A DNA stretch of 38,440 nucleotides from a virus: positions 1 to 38,440 of the IMG/VR virus record IMGVR_UViG_3300037336_000213; one strand, written 5' to 3'. Every line of letters starts with the position of its first letter. Position 1 is the stretch's first letter. This document shows, in pieces, positions 10,399 through 19,588 of this stretch. Made by a program: the position numbers and the translations under genes. The notes beneath the pieces are model-generated. The model was not told the origin of the DNA. It saw only the letters and a list, made by a program, of their open reading frames with translations, and did no database searches.

Positions 10399-13300
10399 AT
10401 GGCAGAATTTAAATTAGGTAGAATTAGATTTGTATGGAAAGGTAACTGGACTACAGAAACCGTCTATTACCAAGACGATGTAGTTGCTTTCGGCGGCAAA
10501 ACATATATTTGTGTAACAGGCCATGCCGGTAATGCAGATTTCTTTACAGATTTAGACATTGTTCCGAGTAAATGGAATTTAGTAAGTGAAGGACAAACGT
10601 GGAAGGGAGCGTGGTCAGTATCTACTGATTACGTATATGGAGACATAGTTAGTTATGGTGCTAGAGTATACATTGCTAATACTATTCATACTAGTGCTGC
10701 TACTGCGATAAACGCCACTGACGGGTTGGAAGTTGACTTAGCTAAGTGGGATTCATTTGCTGAAGGATTAGAATGGCGAGGTGACTGGGCCGTTAGTACT
10801 CGTTATCGTATAAATGATTTTATAAAGTATGGTGGTGCATCTTATGTATGTAACACATTACACGTATCTACCTCGTCTCTGTCAGACGGTTTAGAAAGTG
10901 ATATTGCAAACTGGGATTTATTAAACCAAGGAATTGAATATAAAAGTACTTGGACAGCGAATACAAGGTATAAAGTAAACGACTTAGTACGATATGGATC
11001 AGGTGTTTCAATTTGCGTAACTGCACACACTTCTGGATCAACCTTTGCTGATAACTCTGTTAATTGGACTAAATTTGTTGAAGGGTTCCAGTATGAAAAT
11101 GATTGGGGACCAATTACACCGTATCAATCAGGTGATGTTGTTCGATTTGGTGGTAATCAATATATTTCAAAGACATCTAATACAAACAGTCCGCCTACAA
11201 GTAACATTGCAGACTGGGATTTATTTACAGAAGGTTTCCGCTTTATTGGAGACTGGAACGAAGACAGTGCTAATCAGCATTACAAGATAGGTGAAGTAGT
11301 ACGTCAAGGCGGCTTTACTTATGTATGTGTGTTAGATCACGAAACAGGACAACAACCACCAAATACTACATACTGGAAACGCTTGAATGAAGGTTTCCGT
11401 TGGAGAGGTGAATGGCTTGACGATCAAGAATACTTCGAAGGTGATGTAACTAGATATAGTAGCAACTCTTATGTATGTCTTAAATATCACATCTCAGAAG
11501 GTGATGATTATTCTACAGAGACTTTAGTAGGGGCCGGAGGCGGAGCAGAAGGCAGTCGTCCAGACTTAGCAGACAGCGGCCAATACTGGGCAGTTATTGC
11601 AATTGGTGTAGAACAAAGTGTGCTTACTACAGCAGGCGACTTAGTTTACTTTAGCGGAAGTGCTCCTACAAGATTGCCAATTGGTCTAGAAGGCCAAGTA
11701 CTAAAAGTTAGCTCTACCGGAATCCCGGATTGGGAGTTTTTACAAAGTGTAGAAGATGTTTATTTTGTTTCAGAACACGGTACTGATTTACCGTATCCAA
11801 CACGTGGCGGCACATTAGATCGTCCATTTAAATCAATACGTTACGCATGTGAACAAATTGAAAAAGGCGCAAAAAATCCTAATGCACAACACTTATTAGA
11901 AATGAATAGAGTGTTTATTCAAGAAGAAGTTGGATCTTGGATCAATTATCAAATTGCTAATGCAGGCGGTTCGGGCATTTGGAACGCATTTACATACGGT
12001 GAAGACAAATGTAAACGTGATGTTGGATATATTGTTGATAGACTAAAATGGGATATTGGACACGGCGGAAACTTAAAAACAAGAGCAGCAGCACTTTCGT
12101 TTGTTAACGGATTTAGTGCGCTTGGTGAACTTTCAGATTCATCAGAAGACAAAGTTTACGGCGGAGCAGGACTAGCAGGCGAAGCGGCACAATCAGTTGC
12201 AGCTTATGCTCATATGTTAACAGTTATTGATGCAGTTCTTAATAATACAGCACCGGCTACACTTTACCAAAATGTAAGTGATGATAGTACAGCAATTGTT
12301 GATCAATTTACTAGTGCAACTCTTGTATCAGAAACAGGTGTTTCTGCTAAAATTACAAGTTTAGTTGGTATAATTACAACAACAATTACAGCTGGAAATA
12401 CTAGCGTAATTCCTGCTCGTGATGTTCCTCAAACACTAGTTAAAGTATCTACAGGTGAACACTACGAAGTTCTACCTATCAGAGTACCAGCATACTGTGC
12501 TATACTTGGCGACGAACTGCGTTCAACAAAAATTATTGCACAAGGAGCAACAACCCCGACAACTGATACACCAAACACAGTAGCAACATTTGATAGAATT
12601 GCTGAAGTTGTAAAGTCAATTGTTACAGGATCAACGGTTACAGCATCTACAAATAATGTTGAGCCACAAGATCAAAACTGGCCATATGCAGTAGCTACTC
12701 AAGCAGACACTGTAGAAAGTCTAGTAGATACAATAAAGTATCAAATTGACTATGGTTTACATACTATGAGTGCAGGGTATTACACTGATCCTATAGGCTT
12801 TACTTCAGCATTAGAAAATGCTAGAATCAACCTTTTAGCTAATATACCGTTTTTACAAGCAGAAGTAATTGCATATTTAGATACTGAATATCCAACACTG
12901 AAATACGGTAAAACCGACAGTCGTCGAGACACTCGATTTATTATTGATTCTTTAATTTACGATTTAACATATGGCGGCAACTCAATGGCTGTAATAACCG
13001 GACTAGCATATTGGGACGGCGATGACGAAACTTTTGATCAATTACCGGCATCTATTAAAACACAAACTATCGCAGCAATTAACTATTTAAAAACTACGGC
13101 ACAAAGCGTTGCTGGAAACGTAATTATTGCAAGCCCAAAACAAACTGCGGTATTACAAAATTCAGTAAGTTTATCAGCAGGTAGTATTACTGAAATTGCA
13201 AACAATATTGAAGATATTATTGATATTATTAACAATGGACCAGATGCTGTAGGCGACTCGACTACATTAGTTAATCCGACACTAGCAGACGGTGTTAACT

Positions 13301-16300
13301 CAACAACAGCACTGATTGCTGCTAAATCTGCTCTAGATGCAGCAACAGCTGGAATTAAAACTGACACAACTAGCTGGATTACAGCGAACTATCCTACACT
13401 AGTATATAACAGCACTAAGTGTGAAAGAGATGTTGGTAAGATATTAGAAGCAGTAGGATTTGACTTTGCTATAAACAGTAACTACAGAACACTCAAAGCA
13501 GCACATGCATACTTACGTAAAACTGCTGTCGAAGTGTACACTGGTGGACAGAAAGCACAAACTAGAGCAGCAATTCAATATGCTCTACTAGATCTAACTG
13601 ATGGTGCTATTGCTAATGTTGCAAGCGATGCAACTGCAATTGCAAGAATTACCGCAAGTGCAAGAATTATCGATGCTGTACTATTTGGTGCAACTAATGA
13701 AGGAAGTGTTTGCGTAACTGATGATCAAAATGCATACTATGCAATGCTACAATTAGAACGCAACAGAGAGTTTATTGCAGCTGAAGTAACTGCTTGGATC
13801 AATGTTCAAATTGCTGCTGCAGGCACAGGCGATATTTGGGAAAATTATACATACGATAGTGCATTGTGTTTACGTGACGTAGGCTACTATATTGATGCAT
13901 TAAAATATGACCTAATGTGGCCAGGCAACTATGCTTCAAAGTATGTTGCACGTTTCTATAACAACAGTGTAACAGGGTCTCAAGAAGAAGATATGTTCTA
14001 CTTAAGAGATGCTACAGGCGTAAGAAACTCAACACTACTAGGCCTAAGCGGCGACCTACTTCCAGAAAATGCATATGGTTATAGCAAAGTTAGTGCTGGA
14101 GCATATTGTTCATTAGATCCAGGCTGGGGACCAGACGATTTCCGCACTTGGATTATAACACGTTCACCTTACATTCAAGGTAATACTTGTTTTGGTACAG
14201 CAGCAACTGGACAAAAAATTGACGGTGCATTACACAATGGCGGTAATGACTCTATGGTGTCAAATGACTTTACACAAGTTATTAGTGACGGTATTGGTGC
14301 ACACATTCTTAACAACGGTAGAGCAGAACTTGTAAGTGTGTTTACATACTACTCACACGTTGGCTACTTAGCTGAAACGGGTGGTAGAATACGCGCCACA
14401 AATGGTAATAATTCATATGGTGATTTTGGCTCAATTGCTACTAGCGTTGACCCAGATGAAACACCTGTAATAGCAGTAGTTGATAATCGTACACAGTATA
14501 ATGCAACGATTGGACAACTTAATACAGATAATGTTCAACTATTAAATGTTGAATTTAATCACGCAGGTAATGACTACACAGAGGCACAGTTTAATATATT
14601 TGGCCCTGGCGACAACGAAGTAGTAGTAGCAGATGAATTCCGTGATGGTGGATTTAATTATGCTTACATAAATCAAAATGTAGATCCAGATGTTCCACTA
14701 GGCGGTAGTGGATATGTATTAGCAAGTAACGTTGCACAAAGTGGTAGTCTAACAGGATTATTCCTTAGTGCTACAGATGGCGCACTAAGCTCTGCATATA
14801 TTGGTATGAAAGTTTATATTATTGGTGCAGCAGGCATTGGACAATATGCTATCATTGCAACTTACAACGCAGGTACAAAAGAAGCTACAATTACTAGAGA
14901 AAGTGACGGAGTTGCAGGTTGGGATCATGTTGTTCCTGGAACAACTATTGTTGCTCCTAATAGTTCATCAACTTATCAGATTGAACCAAGAGTTGCAATT
15001 ACTGCTCCTACAAACGCAAACGCAGCACACACCTTGTCAACATCTACTACTTGGTATGATGTAGAATATGTTAGAACATCAGCTCAATATACAGGAGTTA
15101 GTCAAACTGGCGGTACTGGAACAGGAGCAACCTTTGATATCACACGCAACGGCGGGAAATATTATTTAACTACTAATACAGTAGGCACCGATTATACACG
15201 CTTAGATCAGCTTACAATACTAGGCTCAGCATTAGGTGGTGTAACTACAGCTAATGACATTACTATAACTGTAACCTCCGTAAACAGCGTTACAGGTGCC
15301 ATTGTAGACTTTGACTTTACAGGATTAGCACAACGGGGTAAATTCCTTGCAGTTGGTGCAGGCACCAACGGTGCAGTAAGCATAGACGGCAACACCTGGA
15401 CAGCAGAAGTTCTTCCTGCACTTGGTTCAGGAAACTGGTCAAGTATTGCAGATGGACTACAAGATGATGGATCGAGTACATTCCATCCTAGCATAGCAAT
15501 GGTAGTTGCAGATGGTGATTCAACAGTTGCATATAGTTCAGATACGGATACTTGGCAAACTACTACACTTCCTGGAGCATTTAATGCGACAGGTGAAAAT
15601 ACTGTAGCATTTGGACAAATTACAAGCGCAATTGCAAGATTTGTTGTTATTAGTGATTCAGATCAAGATGTTGTATATTCAGACAATGGCGGTACAACTT
15701 GGAGCGTAGCAGCTACAGCACTTCCTGCAACTGGATTTGGAGAGATGGTATACGGTGCAGGCAAATTTGTTACTATTAACAGCGGCACTACAAGCGTAGC
15801 ATATTCAGCAGACGGTGTTAGTTGGACAGCAGCAACAGCACCGGCAAGTTTTGCAGCAGTAACAGACATTGTATGGGGTAACGGTAAATTTGTAGCACTA
15901 GGTGGTACAAGTGGTATTATGTATTCTTTAGATGGTGTTACTTGGGTTGATAATGCACTTACACTTCCGCTAACTGCTACAGAACGTAAATTATCATACG
16001 GTCAAGGTACATTTGTTATTACAAGTGATGATACAGATCAAGTTCAATACAGTCACGATGGACTATACTGGCAAGCATACACCCTAGTAACTACTATAGC
16101 CGGCGGTTACAATGCAATAGCATTTGGCAATCCTGCTAATGAAGGTAAGTTTGTAATACTACCAAATGCAGCAGGCACCGTCGGTAATACTGCTAAAATT
16201 AATACCCCTGCAAAAGGTAGAGCAAGTGTAGCTAATGAACAAGTGTTTGCTATTAGAATTACAGAGCCGGGTAGTGGTTATACAAGTGCACCGACTATTG

Positions 16301-17247
16301 CAATAACGGATCCTAACAACATTTATGATGTTAATTTAGTACCGCAAATTGGTAATGGAGTATTAGGACAGCCAACATTTGTTAACAGGGGTACTGGTTT
16401 TACAAGTTCAACAGCAGAAGTTGATGCAACAAACTCAAATGGTAATGCAGACTTCCCGCAAGCAGGAAACTTTATTGCTGTGCGAAGATTAACACAACGC
16501 CCAGTAGTTGGTTCAAACGTTGAATTTGCAAGTTTACCAGAAGAGTTCTACAAATTAGTTAATGTAGTAAGTTTCTTAGGTGCAAATGACGGTAGTTATA
16601 CTGCATTCTTACAAATATCACCAAGTATAGCAGTAGATGATAGTTTATCAGATGGTGATGCAGTAGAGCTGCGTATTAGATTCAGTCAAGTACGACTAAC
16701 AGGACACGATTTCTTAGATATCGGTACTGGAGGATTTGTAGATACAAATTATCCAGGAACACCACTCAATCAACCAAGCCAAGTTAAAGAAACTAGTGAC
16801 TTTAACGGAGGACGAGTATTCTATACTGCTACTGACCAAGACGGTAACTTTAGAGTAGGTGACTTGTTTACAATTGAACAAAGTACTGGTGTTGCAACAT
16901 TAAATGCTGATGCGTTTAACATTGCGGGCTTGCAAGAATTAAGTCTAGGTGAAGTTACACTAGGTGGTAACTCGGCAAGCATTACTGAATTCAGTACAGA
17001 TCCATTCTTTACTGCTAATAGTGATAGTGTAGTGCCAACTCAACGTGCTATTAAAGCATACATCGAAGCACAAATTGGTGGTGGTGGTGCTACACTGAAT
17101 GTAAATAGTGTAACAGCAGGTGATATATTTGTCGGCGGCAATACTATTACAACACTAAGCGGAAACGCGATAAATATAAATGCAAATGTAGTGTTTAGCG
17201 GAACAGTATTAGGATTACCGTTAGCATACAACTACTTCTTAAGATAA
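10399..17247 (+). CDS. Giant multidomain tail-fibre protein (2282 aa)
   Basis: The largest gene here, beginning MAEFKLGRIRF and paralogous end to end to the 2013-residue gene upstream. Residues about 10-403 carry seven CBM5/12-like repeats. The beta-helix start (FKSIRYACEQIE, 475-490) is separated from its continuation (LVKVSTGEHY, GDELRST) by about 190 residues that include a helical-looking unit. Four units of that kind lie at about 500-1180. The RSPYIQG...NGNNSYG core is strongly conserved with the paralogue. Six Asp-box-like units lie at about 1648-1920, one a canonical SDNGGTTW. DQDGNFRVGDLF lies near residue 2150. It has its own late promoter and an AGGAA ribosome site. It is probably a long distal fibre or adhesin scaffold; oligomeric state and receptor are unknown. 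Confidence 0.8.
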   Translation: MAEFKLGRIRFVWKGNWTTETVYYQDDVVAFGGKTYICVTGHAGNADFFTDLDIVPSKWNLVSEGQTWKGAWSVSTDYVYGDIVSYGARVYIANTIHTSAATAINATDGLEVDLAKWDSFAEGLEWRGDWAVSTRYRINDFIKYGGASYVCNTLHVSTSSLSDGLESDIANWDLLNQGIEYKSTWTANTRYKVNDLVRYGSGVSICVTAHTSGSTFADNSVNWTKFVEGFQYENDWGPITPYQSGDVVRFGGNQYISKTSNTNSPPTSNIADWDLFTEGFRFIGDWNEDSANQHYKIGEVVRQGGFTYVCVLDHETGQQPPNTTYWKRLNEGFRWRGEWLDDQEYFEGDVTRYSSNSYVCLKYHISEGDDYSTETLVGAGGGAEGSRPDLADSGQYWAVIAIGVEQSVLTTAGDLVYFSGSAPTRLPIGLEGQVLKVSSTGIPDWEFLQSVEDVYFVSEHGTDLPYPTRGGTLDRPFKSIRYACEQIEKGAKNPNAQHLLEMNRVFIQEEVGSWINYQIANAGGSGIWNAFTYGEDKCKRDVGYIVDRLKWDIGHGGNLKTRAAALSFVNGFSALGELSDSSEDKVYGGAGLAGEAAQSVAAYAHMLTVIDAVLNNTAPATLYQNVSDDSTAIVDQFTSATLVSETGVSAKITSLVGIITTTITAGNTSVIPARDVPQTLVKVSTGEHYEVLPIRVPAYCAILGDELRSTKIIAQGATTPTTDTPNTVATFDRIAEVVKSIVTGSTVTASTNNVEPQDQNWPYAVATQADTVESLVDTIKYQIDYGLHTMSAGYYTDPIGFTSALENARINLLANIPFLQAEVIAYLDTEYPTLKYGKTDSRRDTRFIIDSLIYDLTYGGNSMAVITGLAYWDGDDETFDQLPASIKTQTIAAINYLKTTAQSVAGNVIIASPKQTAVLQNSVSLSAGSITEIANNIEDIIDIINNGPDAVGDSTTLVNPTLADGVNSTTALIAAKSALDAATAGIKTDTTSWITANYPTLVYNSTKCERDVGKILEAVGFDFAINSNYRTLKAAHAYLRKTAVEVYTGGQKAQTRAAIQYALLDLTDGAIANVASDATAIARITASARIIDAVLFGATNEGSVCVTDDQNAYYAMLQLERNREFIAAEVTAWINVQIAAAGTGDIWENYTYDSALCLRDVGYYIDALKYDLMWPGNYASKYVARFYNNSVTGSQEEDMFYLRDATGVRNSTLLGLSGDLLPENAYGYSKVSAGAYCSLDPGWGPDDFRTWIITRSPYIQGNTCFGTAATGQKIDGALHNGGNDSMVSNDFTQVISDGIGAHILNNGRAELVSVFTYYSHVGYLAETGGRIRATNGNNSYGDFGSIATSVDPDETPVIAVVDNRTQYNATIGQLNTDNVQLLNVEFNHAGNDYTEAQFNIFGPGDNEVVVADEFRDGGFNYAYINQNVDPDVPLGGSGYVLASNVAQSGSLTGLFLSATDGALSSAYIGMKVYIIGAAGIGQYAIIATYNAGTKEATITRESDGVAGWDHVVPGTTIVAPNSSSTYQIEPRVAITAPTNANAAHTLSTSTTWYDVEYVRTSAQYTGVSQTGGTGTGATFDITRNGGKYYLTTNTVGTDYTRLDQLTILGSALGGVTTANDITITVTSVNSVTGAIVDFDFTGLAQRGKFLAVGAGTNGAVSIDGNTWTAEVLPALGSGNWSSIADGLQDDGSSTFHPSIAMVVADGDSTVAYSSDTDTWQTTTLPGAFNATGENTVAFGQITSAIARFVVISDSDQDVVYSDNGGTTWSVAATALPATGFGEMVYGAGKFVTINSGTTSVAYSADGVSWTAATAPASFAAVTDIVWGNGKFVALGGTSGIMYSLDGVTWVDNALTLPLTATERKLSYGQGTFVITSDDTDQVQYSHDGLYWQAYTLVTTIAGGYNAIAFGNPANEGKFVILPNAAGTVGNTAKINTPAKGRASVANEQVFAIRITEPGSGYTSAPTIAITDPNNIYDVNLVPQIGNGVLGQPTFVNRGTGFTSSTAEVDATNSNGNADFPQAGNFIAVRRLTQRPVVGSNVEFASLPEEFYKLVNVVSFLGANDGSYTAFLQISPSIAVDDSLSDGDAVELRIRFSQVRLTGHDFLDIGTGGFVDTNYPGTPLNQPSQVKETSDFNGGRVFYTATDQDGNFRVGDLFTIEQSTGVATLNADAFNIAGLQELSLGEVTLGGNSASITEFSTDPFFTANSDSVVPTQRAIKAYIEAQIGGGGATLNVNSVTAGDIFVGGNTITTLSGNAININANVVFSGTVLGLPLAYNYFLR
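10426..11607 (+). repeat. Seven CBM5/12-like coding repeats (second set)
   Basis: Cores include GNWTTETVYYQDD, GAWSVSTDYVYGD, GDWAVSTRYRIND, STWTANTRYKVND, NDWGPITPYQSGD, GDWNEDSANQHYKIGE and GEWLDDQEYFEGD. Each is followed by G..Y.C-like strands and a closing W. The copy number equals that of the 2013-residue paralogue. Confidence 0.65.
11884..13935 (+). repeat. Four copies of a helical-looking unit with a C/R.RD.....D core
   Basis: Approximate copies are 11890-12075 (CKRDVGYIVDRLKWD), 12820-12990 (SRRDTRFIIDSLIYD), 13366-13495 (CERDVGKILEAVGFD) and 13747-13930 (CLRDVGYYIDALKYD). Each is preceded by an E..[AS][WY][IL] helix-like stretch or its remnant. The 2013-residue paralogue has one related copy near 6490-6665. 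The unit is unnamed to my knowledge and appears amplified in this gene. Confidence 0.6.
15340..16165 (+). repeat. Six Asp-box-like propeller repeats in the 2282-aa fibre
   Basis: The units contain DGNTW, DTDTW, NGGTTW, DGVSW, DGVTW and DGLYW, preceded by YS-type strands (VAYSADGVSW, IMYSLDGVTW). One copy, SDNGGTTW, fits the classic Asp box S.D.G.TW; the others are one residue shorter. A six-bladed propeller is likely. Confidence 0.55.
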
Positions 17248-17267
17248 ATTAAATTGGAGATTTAAAA

Positions 17268-17603
17268 ATGGCAAACGGAATATTAGGTTCAGCAGATTTA
17301 GTTGCTGTAACATACACAGGAATTTACAATGTACCAGTAGACACATTTAGTGTAGCTACAGTAAGTATCTGCAATAAAAACACAACTAGCATCACAGTTA
17401 GATTAGCTATTGCAAAAACAGACGCAACGGGCAATACTTTACCAGCAGCAGATGACTATTTGGAATATGAAACAGAAATACTATCAAACGGTGTACTAGA
17501 AAGATCTGGTCTTGTTATTGATGCTAGTAGACAGATATATGTACGTTCATCAGCAGCTAATACAGCAGTTATGGTATATGGCATAGAAACCGCAACAGCG
17601 TAA
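17268..17603 (+). CDS. Small virion structural protein
   Basis: A 111-residue protein made mainly of beta-prone stretches (FSVATVSICNKNTTSITVRLAIA, shown here only as a pattern of alternating hydrophobics), then LERSGLVIDASRQIYVRSS and a C-terminal VMVYGIE strand. No signal peptide or membrane segment is seen. It starts 20 bases after the 2282-residue fibre with a GGAG ribosome site. It parallels the 109-residue gene at 3587 in size and position, and the two may be remote homologues. A subunit attached to the giant fibre, or a fibre-baseplate adaptor, is plausible but unproven. Confidence 0.6.
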   Translation: MANGILGSADLVAVTYTGIYNVPVDTFSVATVSICNKNTTSITVRLAIAKTDATGNTLPAADDYLEYETEILSNGVLERSGLVIDASRQIYVRSSAANTAVMVYGIETATA

Positions 17604-17613
17604 GGAATATAAA

Positions 17614-18477
17614 ATGGCTAGAAAAATTACATCAGGAATTGTAGGTAGACAGACTTTAGGAAATCTTACTACGTCAACTAATACTGTTTCGTCACTTGAA
17701 GCAGATACAAATATTATATTTGAACCAAACGGAACTGGTATTGTAGATGTAAAATCAGATATACAATTAGGTCTTGGATCTACACTTAGACTATCAGATG
17801 ATACAGATGCTGGATTTATTGGATTTACAGCACCAACTACTGTTTCTAGCAGTGTAACATATGTTATGCCGGCAACAGGACAGTCGGCAAACTACGTATT
17901 AAAAACAGACGGCTCTAATAATTTAAGTTGGGGTGTAGCTGGATTGAATGTTACTAATAGAAGTGCAGCTGATAATACTACATATTATGTAGCATTTACT
18001 GATCAAACTACTGGTTTAGAAGATACGCTTAGTACTGCTAATGATAGAATGACATTCGTTCCAAACCCAGGAAGACTAACAGTTAGCTATATTAACAGTG
18101 GAAACGTTACGTTTACAGGTGGATCTATTAATGGAACCACACTAGGAGCAACTACTCGTTCAACAGGAGCATTTTCAACTATGACTGCTACATCGATTGT
18201 TGAGGACTCGAGTATCGTTTATAAAGAAAATGTAAATCCAATTACTGATGCTCTTGAGTCAATATTACAATTGTCAGGAGTTACTTATGATCGTAAAGAC
18301 GGTAGTACTCAAAATGAAGCAGGATTAATTGCTGAAGACGTTAATAAAATTTTACCAAATTTAGTAGCTAAAAATTCAGATGGAAACCCAGATGGTATTA
18401 ATTATACTAAACTTAGTGCATATTTAATCGAAGCAGTAAAAACATTAAAATTAGAAATTGAGCAACTAAAAAGGTAA
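17614..18477 (+). CDS. Tail fibre with C-terminal S74-type intramolecular chaperone domain
   Basis: A 287-residue fibre. The N-terminal part contains an EADTNIIFEPNGTG unit like the repeats of the first fibre gene. The last 90 residues match the peptidase S74/intramolecular chaperone fold: YKENVNPITDALESI, then GVTYDRKDG, AGLIAEDV, INYTKLSAYLIEAVK and a short coiled-coil end (LKLEIEQLKR). In endosialidase-type members a Ser and a Lys five residues later carry out self-cleavage after trimer folding. Ser199 and Lys204 occupy that spacing here, so autocleavage is plausible. It lies in the fibre operon with AAGGAA before its ATG, 10 bases after the preceding gene. Confidence 0.85.
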   Translation: MARKITSGIVGRQTLGNLTTSTNTVSSLEADTNIIFEPNGTGIVDVKSDIQLGLGSTLRLSDDTDAGFIGFTAPTTVSSSVTYVMPATGQSANYVLKTDGSNNLSWGVAGLNVTNRSAADNTTYYVAFTDQTTGLEDTLSTANDRMTFVPNPGRLTVSYINSGNVTFTGGSINGTTLGATTRSTGAFSTMTATSIVEDSSIVYKENVNPITDALESILQLSGVTYDRKDGSTQNEAGLIAEDVNKILPNLVAKNSDGNPDGINYTKLSAYLIEAVKTLKLEIEQLKR

Positions 18478-18483
18478 TAATTA

Positions 18484-19587
18484 ATGGCACAACTACAAGA
18501 TACTACGTTTGCAAATTTAGTACTTCCAGAAGGTACTACAGCACAGCGGCCGGGAAGTCCTGTAGCCGGAATGACTCGTTATAATACCTCACTTAATCTA
18601 ATTGAATTTTATGACAATGGATGGAGACCTGTTACCGGTATTAGTAAGGGAACGCTTGGATCAGGCGGCCAGTCTATACGATATGCAGGAAATAGTAGCA
18701 GTAGCCAATCTGGTAGTATAGCACATTTATTTACAACAGTTGGAAATCATACATTTACACCTACCTTTACTGGCACTGTAGAAGTGCTAATAGTTGCTGG
18801 TGGTGGATCAGGTGGCAGTCACTGGGGCGGCGGCGGCGGTGGCGGCGGCGTTATACATTCGAGAAGTTATCCAGTTACTAATGGTTCAGGAATTAACGTT
18901 ACTGTTGGCAACGGAGCTGCTAGACCAACTTACCCTGCAAAAGGCAATGCAGGCGGCAATAGTGTATTTGGTGGAACTACTGCTAATGCTGGCGGCGGCG
19001 GTGGCAGCTGGGACGGATCGGGAGCAGATGCCGGCGGCTCAGGCGGCGGCGGACCAAATGGCAGTGGCAGAGGTTCAAGAGAAAGATATTTAGGTGGATA
19101 CGGAATAACAGGACAAGGCTTTCCTGGAGGCAGCGGAGTAAGATTTAATGCACAAACTGATAATACTCACTCGAGTGGAGCAGGTGGTGGAGCAGGTGGT
19201 CCAGGAATGTCGGGACCTGATAATGCATATCACGGACAAGTAAGCGACGGTGGACCAGGACGAGCGTCTGATATTATGGGAGAATCGTTATATTGGGGCG
19301 GTGGCGGATCAGGCACTGCACACCTAGGTAATGGTAGACGAGGCCCGTCAGGCGGCATTGGTGGTGGTGGCGGTAGTAATTTCTTACACGGCGGACCAAG
19401 ACATCCAACTGCACAGCACTACGGAATAGGTGGCGGAAAAGCACTTAACAACGGTCAAAATGGAATAAGTATTCAACACTCAGGAGATGGTGGCACAAAT
19501 ACAGGTGGCGGGGGTGGTGGCACCAATTATCAATATGCCGGCGTTGGTGCAGCAGGCGGTTCAGGCATAGTGATAGTAAGGTACTAA
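18484..19587 (+). CDS. Glycine-rich adhesin-like tail-fibre protein 1
   Basis: A 367-residue protein. Its first 60 residues form the shared tip module LPEGTTAQRP..G..RYNT...IEFY...WRPVTG. A beta strand segment follows (HTFTPTFTGTVEVLIVAGGG), then about 250 residues dominated by Gly-Gly runs broken by conserved landmarks (GQGFPGGSGVRFN, SLYWGGGG) and a hydrophobic closing strand GSGIVIVRY. It is the first of three tandem paralogues. Poly-Gly adhesin tips of this kind recall gp38-type receptor-binding adhesins of T4-like phages, in which polyglycine-II helices present variable loops; that likeness is by composition only. Likely role: distal receptor binding. Confidence 0.75.
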   Translation: MAQLQDTTFANLVLPEGTTAQRPGSPVAGMTRYNTSLNLIEFYDNGWRPVTGISKGTLGSGGQSIRYAGNSSSSQSGSIAHLFTTVGNHTFTPTFTGTVEVLIVAGGGSGGSHWGGGGGGGGVIHSRSYPVTNGSGINVTVGNGAARPTYPAKGNAGGNSVFGGTTANAGGGGGSWDGSGADAGGSGGGGPNGSGRGSRERYLGGYGITGQGFPGGSGVRFNAQTDNTHSSGAGGGAGGPGMSGPDNAYHGQVSDGGPGRASDIMGESLYWGGGGSGTAHLGNGRRGPSGGIGGGGGSNFLHGGPRHPTAQHYGIGGGKALNNGQNGISIQHSGDGGTNTGGGGGGTNYQYAGVGAAGGSGIVIVRY

Positions 19588-19588
19588 A

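Noticed and set aside
4325-11607. Calling the CBM-like fibres chitinases or the propeller regions sialidases
   Set aside because: Only binding-type or structural repeats are seen; no glycoside hydrolase active-site motif was found.
18794-19093. Ala/Val-rich plus-strand frame inside adhesin 1
   Set aside because: It is a shifted frame over Gly codon runs; the glycine-rich frame is the one conserved in all three paralogues.
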